Shown here: positions 1-8,165 of the stretch, one piece after another
How positions within the stretch are numbered: position 1 is the stretch's first letter
Layout of the letters: each line of letters starts with the position of its first letter
Assembly: GCF_017352095.1 (NCBI RefSeq)
Contig: NZ_CP071463.1
Coordinates: 1,550,001-1,614,000 of the forward strand
Length of the DNA: 64,000 nucleotides
Direction of reading: 5' to 3'
Origin: Natrinema longum
GTDB taxonomy: Archaea; Halobacteriota; Halobacteria; Halobacteriales; Natrialbaceae
Made by a program: the position numbers and the translations under genes
Notes under the pieces: model-generated
Told to the model about the DNA's origin: nothing
The model's database searches: none
Seen by the model: only the letters and a program-made list of their open reading frames with translations

Positions 1-220
1 CGGCGTCCGGGACGTACAGTGTGGCGGCGAGCGCCGTTCCGTCGAACGACTCGACCGTCACGTCTCGCGTCGTGAATGCGCCATCGCCGTGGAAGAACTC
101 CCTCGAGAGCGCGCAGTCGAGTTCGATCGCCGCTGCCGGGTTCGTCCCGATCCCCATTCCAGTGGCCGTGATCCCACCAGCCGCGGTCGCTCGGAGGAGG
201 GTTCGTCGGTTCACGTTCAT
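1..220 (-). CDS. Secreted alpha/beta-hydrolase (S15/CocE-like), N-terminal part, cut by window edge
   Basis: The reverse strand encodes a protein starting at 220 that runs off the left edge, so only about 73 residues are visible. It opens with a twin-arginine signal peptide (NRRTLLRATAAGG, then an AAA-I cleavage-like site) and no lipobox cysteine, which suggests folded export and release. The mature start carries the segment VTVESFDGTALAATLYVP, typical of the first strands of X-Pro dipeptidyl-peptidase/CocE-like hydrolases. The catalytic residues lie outside the window, so the enzyme class is an inference. Confidence 0.6.
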   Translation of the reverse strand, partial: MNVNRRTLLRATAAGGITATGMGIGTNPAAAIELDCALSREFFHGDGAFTTRDVTVESFDGTALAATLYVPDA

Positions 221-387
221 ACGGCACTGATTGACGTAATTACCGATATGGATAGTCGTTATCCGATGGATGGCAGGGTCCTGATATATCGGCCCACCGC
301 TCCCGCCGCCGCTCGTTGCGAACGCGGTTTCCAGGTCACCTCGAGGACCGACACGGCTTCGGCCGGCGGTCTCGTCATCGTCCCCTA

Positions 388-408
388 ATTAAAAGAAGTA
401 TATACGAA
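388..408 (+). promoter_or_regulatory. TATA-type promoter of the HalOD1 gene
   Basis: An AT-rich run (taattaaaagaagtatata) interrupts GC-rich DNA about 40-60 nt upstream of the ATG at 447. This is the usual look of a haloarchaeal TATA/BRE region and would give a short leader. No strong Shine-Dalgarno sequence is seen. Confidence 0.45.
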
Positions 409-446
409 GGAGACGACCTACCAGCACTCCCATAGTAGTCAGCAGT

Positions 447-764
447 ATGCCCTCCCCGAACGGTCCCGACGACGGCCCAGAAGCGAACGCATCGAGGTAC
501 GTCACGACGTTCGATCCGGAAGCCGGTGAACGGGCGAGCGACGCTATCGTCACCGCGGTGGCGGCAATCGTGGGAACGGACTCGGTCGATCTCCCGCCGC
601 TGTACGACGCCGTCGATCCGGAGGCGCTCGACTCGCTGGTCGAACACGCCCAGCGGATGGAAGATGCGGGCACCCATCAGGTGTGGTTCACCTACGAGTC
701 GTTCGACGTCGGCGTCCGGACTGACGGCGAGATCCGAATCCGGGACGCCACGACGGCGAGTTGA
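447..764 (+). CDS. HalOD1 output domain protein
   Basis: This 105-residue acidic protein matches the halobacterial output domain HalOD1. It has a helix (ASDAIVTAVAAIVG), then the hallmark LPPLYDAVDPEALDSLVEHA, then a beta hairpin VWFTYESFDVGVRTDGEIRI. HalOD1 is found alone or as the output module of haloarchaeal two-component proteins, and its biochemical role is unknown. It stands alone here, followed by a convergent hydrolase gene. The first ~20 residues look disordered. Confidence 0.85.
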   Translation: MPSPNGPDDGPEANASRYVTTFDPEAGERASDAIVTAVAAIVGTDSVDLPPLYDAVDPEALDSLVEHAQRMEDAGTHQVWFTYESFDVGVRTDGEIRIRDATTAS

Positions 765-878
765 GTAGCGACCCGAACGTCGCTCGAGCGGCGTTTCATG
801 CGGACTCCTATCAGCCAGTGACGGCACAACCACACGGCGGGTCGCGGTTGCGCCGGGACAGCGGTACAGGAGCCCGTC

Positions 879-1748
879 TCAGTCCTGTTCGTCGAGAAAA
901 GACACCAGTTCCTCGTTGACCGCGTCGTCGTTCTCGATGAAAAAGAGGTGGGAGCCACCCTCGACGAGTTCGACGCGGCTGTCCGTGATCTTCTCCGCGA
1001 TGAACTCCGCGTTCTCGACGGGAACGACCCGATCGGCCGTCCCGTGGAGGATCAGCGTCGGCACGCGAATCCCGTCGAGGCGGTCGCTGACGTCGAAGTG
1101 CTGGACGGCCGCGGCCTGGGCCTCCCGAGCCGGGTCGTCGGCGTCCTGTTCGAGTCGCCACTCGAGGATTCGATCCATCAGATGCGGGTTCCGGTTGGTG
1201 AACCGGTCGTTGAACGCGGGTCGCATCCGGTGGCGGAGCGTCTCCCGCTGGCTGGCCCCGTCGGGCGTGTCGAACATGTGTTCCTGGGTCTCGTCGGGCA
1301 CCGGGACCGCGTCGGGCCCGCCGTGAGTAGTACAACACAGCGTCAGCGACTTCGTTCGGGAGTACTCGAGTGCGTAGCGCTGGGCGATCATCCCGCCCAT
1401 GCTCGCGCCGACGATGTGGGCGTCGTAGATCCCAGCGTCGTCGAGGACGGCCTCGAGATCGGCAGCCAGTCCGCCGATCGAGTAGCCGGCCAGTTTGAGG
1501 AGGACGAGGCCACGGAGCGGCCCCGGAAGCCGCGGAACGAGCGGCGGGAGACCGACGTCCGAGCGACCCGTGCCGCGGTTGTCCGGCGCGACGACATCGT
1601 ACTCGTCGGCAACGGCCTCGCGTTGCCAGCGCCACATCCACCGCCCGAACCCGAGCCCCTGTACGAACACGACCGGCGCGCGTCCGTCTCCCTCGCTTCG
1701 CTCGTACTCGTAATAGATCGACACGCCGTCTCTCGTCGCCTGTGGCAT
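879..1748 (-). CDS. Alpha/beta hydrolase
   Basis: A 289-residue alpha/beta-hydrolase fold enzyme, start taken at 1748 (MPQATRDGVSIYYEYE). The reading frame stays open upstream to 1958 but that extension lacks fold signal. Visible motifs are the oxyanion-hole region VFVQGLGFGRWMW, the nucleophile elbow GASMGG, the acid strand LHGTADRVVP and the catalytic histidine in EGGSHLFF. The family includes esterases, epoxide hydrolases and haloperoxidase-like enzymes, and the sequence gives no substrate. It is monocistronic and divergent from priL. Confidence 0.85.
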   Translation of the reverse strand: MPQATRDGVSIYYEYERSEGDGRAPVVFVQGLGFGRWMWRWQREAVADEYDVVAPDNRGTGRSDVGLPPLVPRLPGPLRGLVLLKLAGYSIGGLAADLEAVLDDAGIYDAHIVGASMGGMIAQRYALEYSRTKSLTLCCTTHGGPDAVPVPDETQEHMFDTPDGASQRETLRHRMRPAFNDRFTNRNPHLMDRILEWRLEQDADDPAREAQAAAVQHFDVSDRLDGIRVPTLILHGTADRVVPVENAEFIAEKITDSRVELVEGGSHLFFIENDDAVNEELVSFLDEQD

Positions 1749-1997
1749 AGCCGAGACGACGAGTCGGACGCCCTTGAAATCGATCCTCGAGCCCGAGCCG
1801 ACCGGAGACCGGACGCGTGTACTCGGAAGACAGCCATCGAGGCGTGGTAAGACGGAATTATCGCCGCCGAGATCGCCGACGACGGCGGCGTCGGCGACGG
1901 CTGCTGTCGGCGACCGAGCCATCGGTCCGAGCGGATCGGTAACAAGTGATTGGGACAATCAGCGCGTTTATCCCGTCGGAGTAATATCGTTGTACCG

Positions 1998-3089
1998 ATG
2001 CAGCGACTCCACGCCCGGTATCCGTTTCTCGAGGCGGCCCGCGAGTCCGTCGCGACGGAGGCGGTCGATTTAGCGACCGTGGTCGAACAGGACCGGGCGG
2101 TCGTCGATCGCGCGCGTCAACGCGTTATTACCGCACTCGAAGACGGAGAGACGGGGGAGCCACACCGCGATGCCCGCATCGAGTTACTCTCCTATCCGGT
2201 CGCGCGGGTGCTCGTCTCGATGGTCGACGAACGGATTCTCGTCCGCAAGTACGCCCGCGCCGAGTCCGCGACGGCCTACGAGCGGTTCACCGCGGACATG
2301 ACCGACGAGACCGACCTGAAGAGCGTCGAGTCGACCGGGTTGAAGCTCGCGGACCTGCTCGCCGAGTTCGACCTCGAGGGCGACGTCCGCGAGACAGGCG
2401 ACGGGGAGGGCTACCGGATCGACGTCGGGACCTACCTGCCCCTCGCCGAGGACCTCTGGGACGACGAGTGGCGACTCGTCAATCGACCGCTGGCGGCGGG
2501 CGAGATCCCCGTCGACGAGACCGAACTCCTCACGCTCCTGCGCGAGGCGATCCGCGGGCGGATCGAGGACGGCCTCCCCTTCGAGGTCCCCGCGGCGATC
2601 GCGACCGCGCTCGAGGACGACGCCGCCGAGATTCGGGCGATACTGGCGGACCTCGAGTTGACACAGGATATCGACACCGTCGTACCCGACCTCTTCCCGC
2701 CGTGTATGAAGGCGCTCCTCGATCAGATTCAGAAAGGCGAGCACCTCCCCCATCACTCCCGCTTCGCGATCACCGCGTTCCTGACGAGTATCGGGATGGA
2801 CACCGACGAGATCGTCGACCTCTATCGCGTCAACTCGTCGTTCAGCGAGGAGATGACCCGCTATCAGACCGACCACATCAGCGGGGAAACCTCGCCGACG
2901 GAGTACTCGCCGCCCTCCTGTGCGACCATGCAGTCCTACGGCGATTGCGTGAACAAAGACGATCTGTGTGAGCGGATCCCGCATCCGATGGCCTACTACG
3001 AGCAACGGATCGACGACGCCGACGACGAGGAACTCGAGGACTGGCGCGGTGCGGACGGCGAGGACGGCCAGTCGGCGAGTAGCGATTGA
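1998..3089 (+). CDS. priL: DNA primase large subunit PriL
   Basis: The 363-residue product is the large, non-catalytic subunit of archaeal-eukaryotic primase. It partners PriS to initiate RNA primers at replication forks. The C-terminal iron-sulphur domain has the expected four cysteines: one in PPCMKALLDQ, then SCATMQSYGDC and DLC near the end, with HHSRFAITAFL between. The start at 1998 (MQRLHARYPFLEAA) fits the family N-terminus; the longer frame from 1950 reads through non-conserved residues. The last ~25 residues are a disordered acidic tail. PriS is not next to it here. Confidence 0.93.
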   Translation: MQRLHARYPFLEAARESVATEAVDLATVVEQDRAVVDRARQRVITALEDGETGEPHRDARIELLSYPVARVLVSMVDERILVRKYARAESATAYERFTADMTDETDLKSVESTGLKLADLLAEFDLEGDVRETGDGEGYRIDVGTYLPLAEDLWDDEWRLVNRPLAAGEIPVDETELLTLLREAIRGRIEDGLPFEVPAAIATALEDDAAEIRAILADLELTQDIDTVVPDLFPPCMKALLDQIQKGEHLPHHSRFAITAFLTSIGMDTDEIVDLYRVNSSFSEEMTRYQTDHISGETSPTEYSPPSCATMQSYGDCVNKDDLCERIPHPMAYYEQRIDDADDEELEDWRGADGEDGQSASSD

Positions 3090-3136
3090 GAAAGCGTGCC
3101 GTCAGCCGATCCGTTCGAACCGAGGCGACGCCTTCG

Positions 3137-3526
3137 TCACTCTCGGGACGGCTCGTTCGACAGCTCCTGGGCCTGTTGCTGGATGTCCTGTAGTGCCCGC
3201 TCCTGTTCGCCGCGAGCGATACCGCCGGCTTCGACGTGACGGCCCTCGTACTGCCAGGAGGGGATCGCGTTCCAGACGGTCGAGGGCTCGTCCTCGGTCT
3301 CGCTCTCGGTTCGACTCGTCGTCTCGGCCAGCGTGGAGCGTCGCCACGAGAGGAACGCCACCAGTCCGATCAGCGCCACGAGCGCACCGGCGGCAGTCAC
3401 CGGGCCGACGACGACCGACAGTCCCACGATCAGTGGCGAGCAGAGCAGGCCGAACACGAGCGGGACGGCCAGCCGTCGGAGCCGTGATCGGGACGTGCGC
3501 TCGGCGGTATCGTCGGGACTCTCCAT
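3137..3526 (-). CDS. Small membrane protein, convergent with priL
   Basis: 129 residues with two closely spaced hydrophobic helices (about 17-38 and 43-61), ending in a WRR positive cluster. A charged, Ser/Glu-rich linker follows, then a soluble tail with SWQYEGRHVEAGGIARGEQ and a Gln/Glu-rich helix. The N-terminus is basic. I do not recognise a named family. It may share transcription with the next small membrane gene upstream (41-bp gap). Confidence 0.6.
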   Translation of the reverse strand: MESPDDTAERTSRSRLRRLAVPLVFGLLCSPLIVGLSVVVGPVTAAGALVALIGLVAFLSWRRSTLAETTSRTESETEDEPSTVWNAIPSWQYEGRHVEAGGIARGEQERALQDIQQQAQELSNEPSRE

Positions 3527-3567
3527 ACGCTCCGTCGACTCCCGACCGTGAAAAAAGTGTCGTCGAG

Positions 3568-3840
3568 TTAAAACGTTCCCTGGGTGTCCGCATCGTCGTC
3601 GTCATCCGTGGTCTCGAGGCCGTCCTCCGGATCGTTCAGGGTGTAGGCCAGGCCGATCCCGATCACGGTCAACAGGAGAATGAAGCCGACGATAACTCCG
3701 ATGAGCATCTGGCCACCCTGGGGTGAGAGCGTCCCGTTTCCGGCACTGTAAGAGGAGCCGACGGCGACCATGGCCGCTAGCATCAGGAAGACGCCACCGA
3801 CGGAGACGACGATTTCGATGAGCTGTTCGCGCTCGATCAT
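3568..3840 (-). CDS. Small two-helix membrane protein
   Basis: 90 residues with hydrophobic helices at about 9-29 and 44-67 separated by a Ser/Gly loop. The C-terminal tail is extremely acidic (DDDDDADTQGTF). Conserved small haloarchaeal membrane proteins of this kind are annotated only as domains of unknown function. It sits 41 bp upstream of the 129-residue membrane gene on the same strand, so the two probably form a pair. Confidence 0.6.
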   Translation of the reverse strand: MIEREQLIEIVVSVGGVFLMLAAMVAVGSSYSAGNGTLSPQGGQMLIGVIVGFILLLTVIGIGLAYTLNDPEDGLETTDDDDDADTQGTF

Positions 3841-4023
3841 TGTCCCATCGCTTTCGCCGGCCCGGTGAAAAGCGCTTCGAAGGGGGGCTCGAGGGAGAGT
3901 CGGCCGAGGGCGACCACCAGTCGGAGCGCCGGGCTTGCGATCGCAGGGGTGGCAGTTATTGCCCTCGGTACCCTACCTACGTCGAATAGCCAGCCGACCA
4001 GCGATTTCCGTTTCGACGCATCC

Positions 4024-4644
4024 ATGAAAACAACAGCGTCACCGAAAGCACCGCTTCCAGTACCGACAGCAGGACACCTCCCCGAGCGATCGCGCCGGGC
4101 ACGCGCCGAACCGATGTCGGTGTTGCCGCTGGGCGATGGCCTCTACGAGGTCGAGTCCGCGAGCGACCACACCTACCTCGTCGATCTCGAGGCGGGCAGA
4201 TGTACCTGTCCGGATTACGTCTTCCGCGAGGTCCGCTGCAAGCACGTTCGCCGGGTCGCGATCGAGATCACGGAGGGACACACACCGCCGCCGGGCCAGG
4301 TTGCGGTTTCGTGTCACGACTGCGAGGAGACGGTCTTCGTCGACGAGGACGCGACCGAACCGCTGTACTGCGACGAGCACACGATCCGGCCGGGCGACAC
4401 CGTCGTCGACCGGGAGACCGGCGACCGCCTCACCGTCGTCGACGTCTCGACGCTTCGGGCCGACGCCGTCGAAATCGGGGCGGCGGACTGCACCGTCGCC
4501 GAGTACGCGACGAACGGGGACTACGACCCCGAGGTCCCCGTCGTCGGAGCAGTCTACCCACACGCGACCGTGGCCCGAAACGGCGTCGTCCCCTCGTCGC
4601 TGAAAGTCTACGTCTTTCCGCGAACCCGCCTCGAGGCAGCGTAG
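4024..4644 (+). CDS. SWIM zinc-finger protein
   Basis: 206 residues. A SWIM zinc finger is explicit: C60-T-C62, then nine residues, then C72-K-H74 (RCTCPDYVFREVRCKH). A second probable zinc site follows, C97-x2-C100 with C116-x2-H119. The rest is beta-rich (VVDRETGDRLTVVDV). SWIM fingers occur in DNA- or protein-binding proteins, and stand-alone haloarchaeal copies have no assigned job. The start at 4024 (MKTTASPKAP) is chosen because upstream in-frame sequence lacks protein character. Confidence 0.8.
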   Translation: MKTTASPKAPLPVPTAGHLPERSRRARAEPMSVLPLGDGLYEVESASDHTYLVDLEAGRCTCPDYVFREVRCKHVRRVAIEITEGHTPPPGQVAVSCHDCEETVFVDEDATEPLYCDEHTIRPGDTVVDRETGDRLTVVDVSTLRADAVEIGAADCTVAEYATNGDYDPEVPVVGAVYPHATVARNGVVPSSLKVYVFPRTRLEAA

Positions 4645-4752
4645 ACCGCCGATTCGCCCACCGTCGTCTCCGGCGGGACGGGTAAACACCTCGCAACGTA
4701 TTTCGGGTTGACAACTCCCGTTTTCTTGTAGACTGGTACCGACTAGCGAGTT

Positions 4753-6591
4753 ATGGAAACGGGAATCGATTACGGCGAGTTCGAGTCGGGACGACACGTC
4801 AACTACTGGGAACTCGACCGGACGCTCCAGCGTGAACTGCGTCGCGTCACCGATACCGAGACCTTCGAGTGGGCGGAGCCTCGCCTCGCGGAGTTCGGCG
4901 AACTGATCGGCCACACCGTCGCGGACAACGCCGATTACGTCGACGATCACGGGCCGGAACTCGAGACGTACGACGAATACGGGGACGTACAGAACTTCGT
5001 TCGGTACCCTGCCGAACAGCTCGCGAACGAAGCGGCCGTCTACGAGGCCGGCATCGTGGCCGACGCGTTCGAGGCTCCGCCGGGACGCGACGAACCGGTG
5101 CCGTTCAGCCAGTACCTCGCAACCCTGCAGCTGCTGTGTTACGCCGACGCCGGCTTCGGCTGCCCGGTCGCGATGACCGCCGGTTCGGCGCTCGTCCTCG
5201 AGCGCTTCGACGACGGGGAGCTCGAGCCCTACTACCGAGGCCTCGTCAGTCGCGACTACGACGGGCTGATCGAGGGAGCGATGTTCCTCACCGAAGAGCA
5301 AGGCGGCAGCGACGTGGGGGCAAACGAAACGACGGCGAGGTACGACGAGGCGGCCGACTGCTGGCGACTCACCGGGGAGAAGTGGTTCTGCTCGAACGTC
5401 GACGCCGAGGGAACGCTCGCGCTCGCACGGACCGAGGACGCGCCGGCGGGAACCGACGGCCTCTCGATGTTCCTGGTTCCCCACGGCGACCCCGACGAGG
5501 GAGTCATGACGAAGGGCGACCGGCGGGCGTTCGAAGGAGCACCGCCGGGAGACGCGCTCAACGACCAGTTGTACCGGCGGCTGAAGGACAAGCTCGGCAC
5601 CACCGCCGTGCCGACCGGCGAAGTCGAGTTCGAGGACACGAAGGCCTACCTCGTCGGCGAGCAGGAGGCCGGGTTCAAACAGATGACCGAAATGTTGAAC
5701 CTAGAGCGGCTGTCGAACGCCGCCGCCTCCTGTGGGATCATGGGGCGGGCCCTGCTCGAGAGCCGGGTGAAGGCGGCCAATCGCGAGGCCTTCGGGAAGC
5801 CCATCGAGGAGTTCCCCCTGATGCGCGAGGACCTCGTCGACATGACCGTCGACTACGAGGCCGCGACGGCCTACGTCCACGAAGTCGGCCGGCTCTTCTC
5901 CGAGCGCGAGCGCGCGAGGCGCACCGACGAGTCGAGTGACGAACTCGAGGACACCTACCGGCTGCTCCGGCTGCTGATCCCGATCGCCAAGCTCCGCACG
6001 GGCCGGATGGCGGTCGACACTGCCTCCTACGCCATGGAGATCCAGGGCGGGAACGGCTACGTCGACGACTTCGTCACCAACCGCCTGCTCCGGGACGCCC
6101 AGGTGCTGCCGATCTGGGAAGGGACCGAGAACATCCTCTCGCTGGACGTCGTCCGCGCCCTCGAGCGCGAAGACGCCCACGAGCCGTTCATGCGCGCGGT
6201 CGAAGATCGGCTCGAGGCCGTCGACCATCCCGCGCTCGCCGATGCGGCCGAGACCGTCGAGACGGCCTACGAGGAACTGCTCGGAGCACTGGCCGAACTC
6301 GCCGAGGCCGACGGCGAGTACGCCCAGCTCTCGGCCAAGCGACTCTCCCACTACGTCTTCGAGGTGTTTACCGCCGCGTTGTTGCTCGCGGAGGCCCAGT
6401 CCGATCTCGAGGACGGGAACGGGCGGACGGCGATGGTCGCCCGGCGGTTCGTCACGACGGAACTCGCGGAACGAGACGGTCGAGGGATCACCGGCGGCGA
6501 CCGGTTCGTCCTCGAGGCGTTCGAGCCGATCGTCCACCACGCGCCGGTCGACCCGGAAACGGTCTCGGAGACGGTGACGGCCGACGACTGA
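4753..6591 (+). CDS. AidB-like acyl-CoA dehydrogenase
   Basis: 612 residues, longer than ordinary acyl-CoA dehydrogenases (~380) and close to the AidB/isovaleryl-like subfamily. Family hallmarks are the FAD-domain strand FLTEEQGGSDVGANETTA, the motif GEKWFCSNVDAEG, the helical-domain motif MEIQGGNGYVDDFVTNR and PIWEGTENILSLDV. The C-terminal ~130 residues (EDAHEPFMRAVEDRLE onward) are the extra helical domain of this group. It probably oxidises a branched or unusual acyl-CoA, or has a protective role like AidB; the sequence cannot decide. It stands alone between the SWIM gene and hjc. Confidence 0.88.
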   Translation: METGIDYGEFESGRHVNYWELDRTLQRELRRVTDTETFEWAEPRLAEFGELIGHTVADNADYVDDHGPELETYDEYGDVQNFVRYPAEQLANEAAVYEAGIVADAFEAPPGRDEPVPFSQYLATLQLLCYADAGFGCPVAMTAGSALVLERFDDGELEPYYRGLVSRDYDGLIEGAMFLTEEQGGSDVGANETTARYDEAADCWRLTGEKWFCSNVDAEGTLALARTEDAPAGTDGLSMFLVPHGDPDEGVMTKGDRRAFEGAPPGDALNDQLYRRLKDKLGTTAVPTGEVEFEDTKAYLVGEQEAGFKQMTEMLNLERLSNAAASCGIMGRALLESRVKAANREAFGKPIEEFPLMREDLVDMTVDYEAATAYVHEVGRLFSERERARRTDESSDELEDTYRLLRLLIPIAKLRTGRMAVDTASYAMEIQGGNGYVDDFVTNRLLRDAQVLPIWEGTENILSLDVVRALEREDAHEPFMRAVEDRLEAVDHPALADAAETVETAYEELLGALAELAEADGEYAQLSAKRLSHYVFEVFTAALLLAEAQSDLEDGNGRTAMVARRFVTTELAERDGRGITGGDRFVLEAFEPIVHHAPVDPETVSETVTADD

Positions 6592-6645
6592 GATAGGCTG
6601 CGATCCGATGGTACGAGGGAGTCGCCTTCGGTGCCGGAGAAGGGG

Positions 6646-7167
6646 TTACTCGAGCAACTCCGCGGCTTCCTCGACGTCCATGATGCCCTGCTCGACTGCG
6701 TTCAGGACGCGAAGCACGTCCTCGTCGGGGCCGTCGTCACCGCCGTCGCCGATTTCCTCGAGGGTGACCTTCTCGGAGCGGCCGGTGAACTCGGGGAAGT
6801 CGGTGCCCTCGGCCAGCGCCGTCTCCTTCTTGACGCGGTAGTTTCCGCCGTCGGTGACGTGGAGGTCGCCGGGGTGGAAGAAGTACCAGTCCTCGCGGTC
6901 GAATCGAACGCCGATTCGGGGTTTCGCGCCGAAGTTCTGGGCGAAGAAGATCAGCGCCTCGACCTCCTCGCCGGTGAGATAGATCGGATCGCCGGCGCTC
7001 GATTTCGCTTCGATCGCGTAGAAGCGTTCGCCGTCGCCGGCGAGCACGTCCGGGAGTTCGCGCTCGGTGGCGGAGCCGCTTGCGGGCGCACGCATCACCG
7101 CGAACCCGGCCGCGTCGAGTTCGTTGACGAGTTCGCGCTCGCGGCGGTCGCCCTTCGCGTGGGACAT
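6646..7167 (-). CDS. hjc: Holliday junction resolvase Hjc
   Basis: 173 residues. The nuclease core shows all expected acidic and basic residues: E10/E12 in [11 protein letters not shown]40 in ELPDVLAGD, then E53-x-K55 in FYAIEAKSS. It cleaves four-way DNA junctions during recombinational repair. The core ends near residue 125; the last ~45 residues ([18 protein letters not shown] onward) are an acidic helical extension. It lies 66 bp downstream of the CPBP protease gene on the same strand. Confidence 0.92.
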   Translation of the reverse strand: MSHAKGDRRERELVNELDAAGFAVMRAPASGSATERELPDVLAGDGERFYAIEAKSSAGDPIYLTGEEVEALIFFAQNFGAKPRIGVRFDREDWYFFHPGDLHVTDGGNYRVKKETALAEGTDFPEFTGRSEKVTLEEIGDGGDDGPDEDVLRVLNAVEQGIMDVEEAAELLE

Positions 7168-7233
7168 ACCACCGTCTCACCGCCGGCCAATAATAAAGGA
7201 ACGGACGCGGCGACGGGAGCCACCGGGAACGGT

Positions 7234-8046
7234 CTACAGCGGTACGGCCGCCACGAGGTCGACCAGCAGCGACGTCGTCGGTTCGGCCGTCTCGATCTCG
7301 TACTCCAGAGCCAGATAGAGCAGGCCGAACTGGACCCCGTTGAAGACGGCGTGGGCTATGATGGGGACGAACAGGTTGTCGGTCTTCGCGTAGAGGAACC
7401 CGAAGATCACCGCACCGCCGACGACGACCGCGACCGGGACGGCGGTCGCGAGCAGCGACTCGGAGAGGAGGGCGTAGACGGGCCAGTGGATCAACCCGAA
7501 GATGAGACTGGCGATACCGACCGCCTGTAGCCGCGAAAAGGCGTCGTAGAGTCGTTTCTGGACGACGTTTCGGTAGAGGAACTCCTCGGCGGGCGCGTTG
7601 AAGAAGAAGACGATACCGATCATGACGAGGATCATCGTCTGGTCGGAGCCGATGTAACTCGCGACCTGATTCTCCGCGGCCGGGAGCGAGAGGAGTTGGA
7701 TGGCCACGCTGATGAGCACGTAGAACGCGATACTCGCGACGATACCGACGAGGACGTACGCCCAGCCCTGCCGCGTCGGGAATCGGACGTCGACGTACGA
7801 CCACCCGCGATCGGTGACGGCGATGTAGATCGCGCCGACGAGGACGAACGCCAGGAAGTTGAGGACGAAAAACACCGTCCGACTGGTGATCGACGCCTCC
7901 GTCGGTGCCGTGAGCAACTTCGGATCGAGCAGGAGCGCTGGCAGCGTCGTAAACTGCGTCGCGATCAGACCGAAAATCGCCAGCCCGGCGGCGACGAGCG
8001 TCGAGCGGAGTGGACCGTCCGTCCGGCGGCGTGAAGCTGTTGCCAT
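7234..8046 (-). CDS. CPBP-family intramembrane glutamic protease
   Basis: 270 residues with about eight hydrophobic segments. It carries the three CPBP (Rce1/Abi) motifs: E154-E155-F-L-Y-R159, F-G-L-I-H187-W, and H232-A-V-F-N236. These supply the glutamate and histidine catalytic centre of Rce1-type proteases. Haloarchaeal members are common and mostly of unknown substrate; some are linked to protein maturation or bacteriocin immunity. The N-terminus is short and basic (RRRTDGPLR). Confidence 0.88.
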   Translation of the reverse strand: MATASRRRTDGPLRSTLVAAGLAIFGLIATQFTTLPALLLDPKLLTAPTEASITSRTVFFVLNFLAFVLVGAIYIAVTDRGWSYVDVRFPTRQGWAYVLVGIVASIAFYVLISVAIQLLSLPAAENQVASYIGSDQTMILVMIGIVFFFNAPAEEFLYRNVVQKRLYDAFSRLQAVGIASLIFGLIHWPVYALLSESLLATAVPVAVVVGGAVIFGFLYAKTDNLFVPIIAHAVFNGVQFGLLYLALEYEIETAEPTTSLLVDLVAAVPL

Positions 8047-8165
8047 AGCGATCGCTATGGCGACCGGGCCCTTGGGCGTTCCTCTCTCCGAACGGGTCGA
8101 CCTCGAGTGCTAATTACTTAGGGACCCCTCGCCAATGCGTCGACAAGCGACCAGCAGGATTCAGC

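Noticed and set aside
3837-4025. 62-codon minus-strand frame upstream of the SWIM gene
   Set aside because: It overlaps the start of the neighbouring membrane gene, has no conserved character and covers a divergent promoter region.
4039-5484. 481-codon minus-strand frame over the SWIM and dehydrogenase genes
   Set aside because: Antisense shadow of two well-supported genes.
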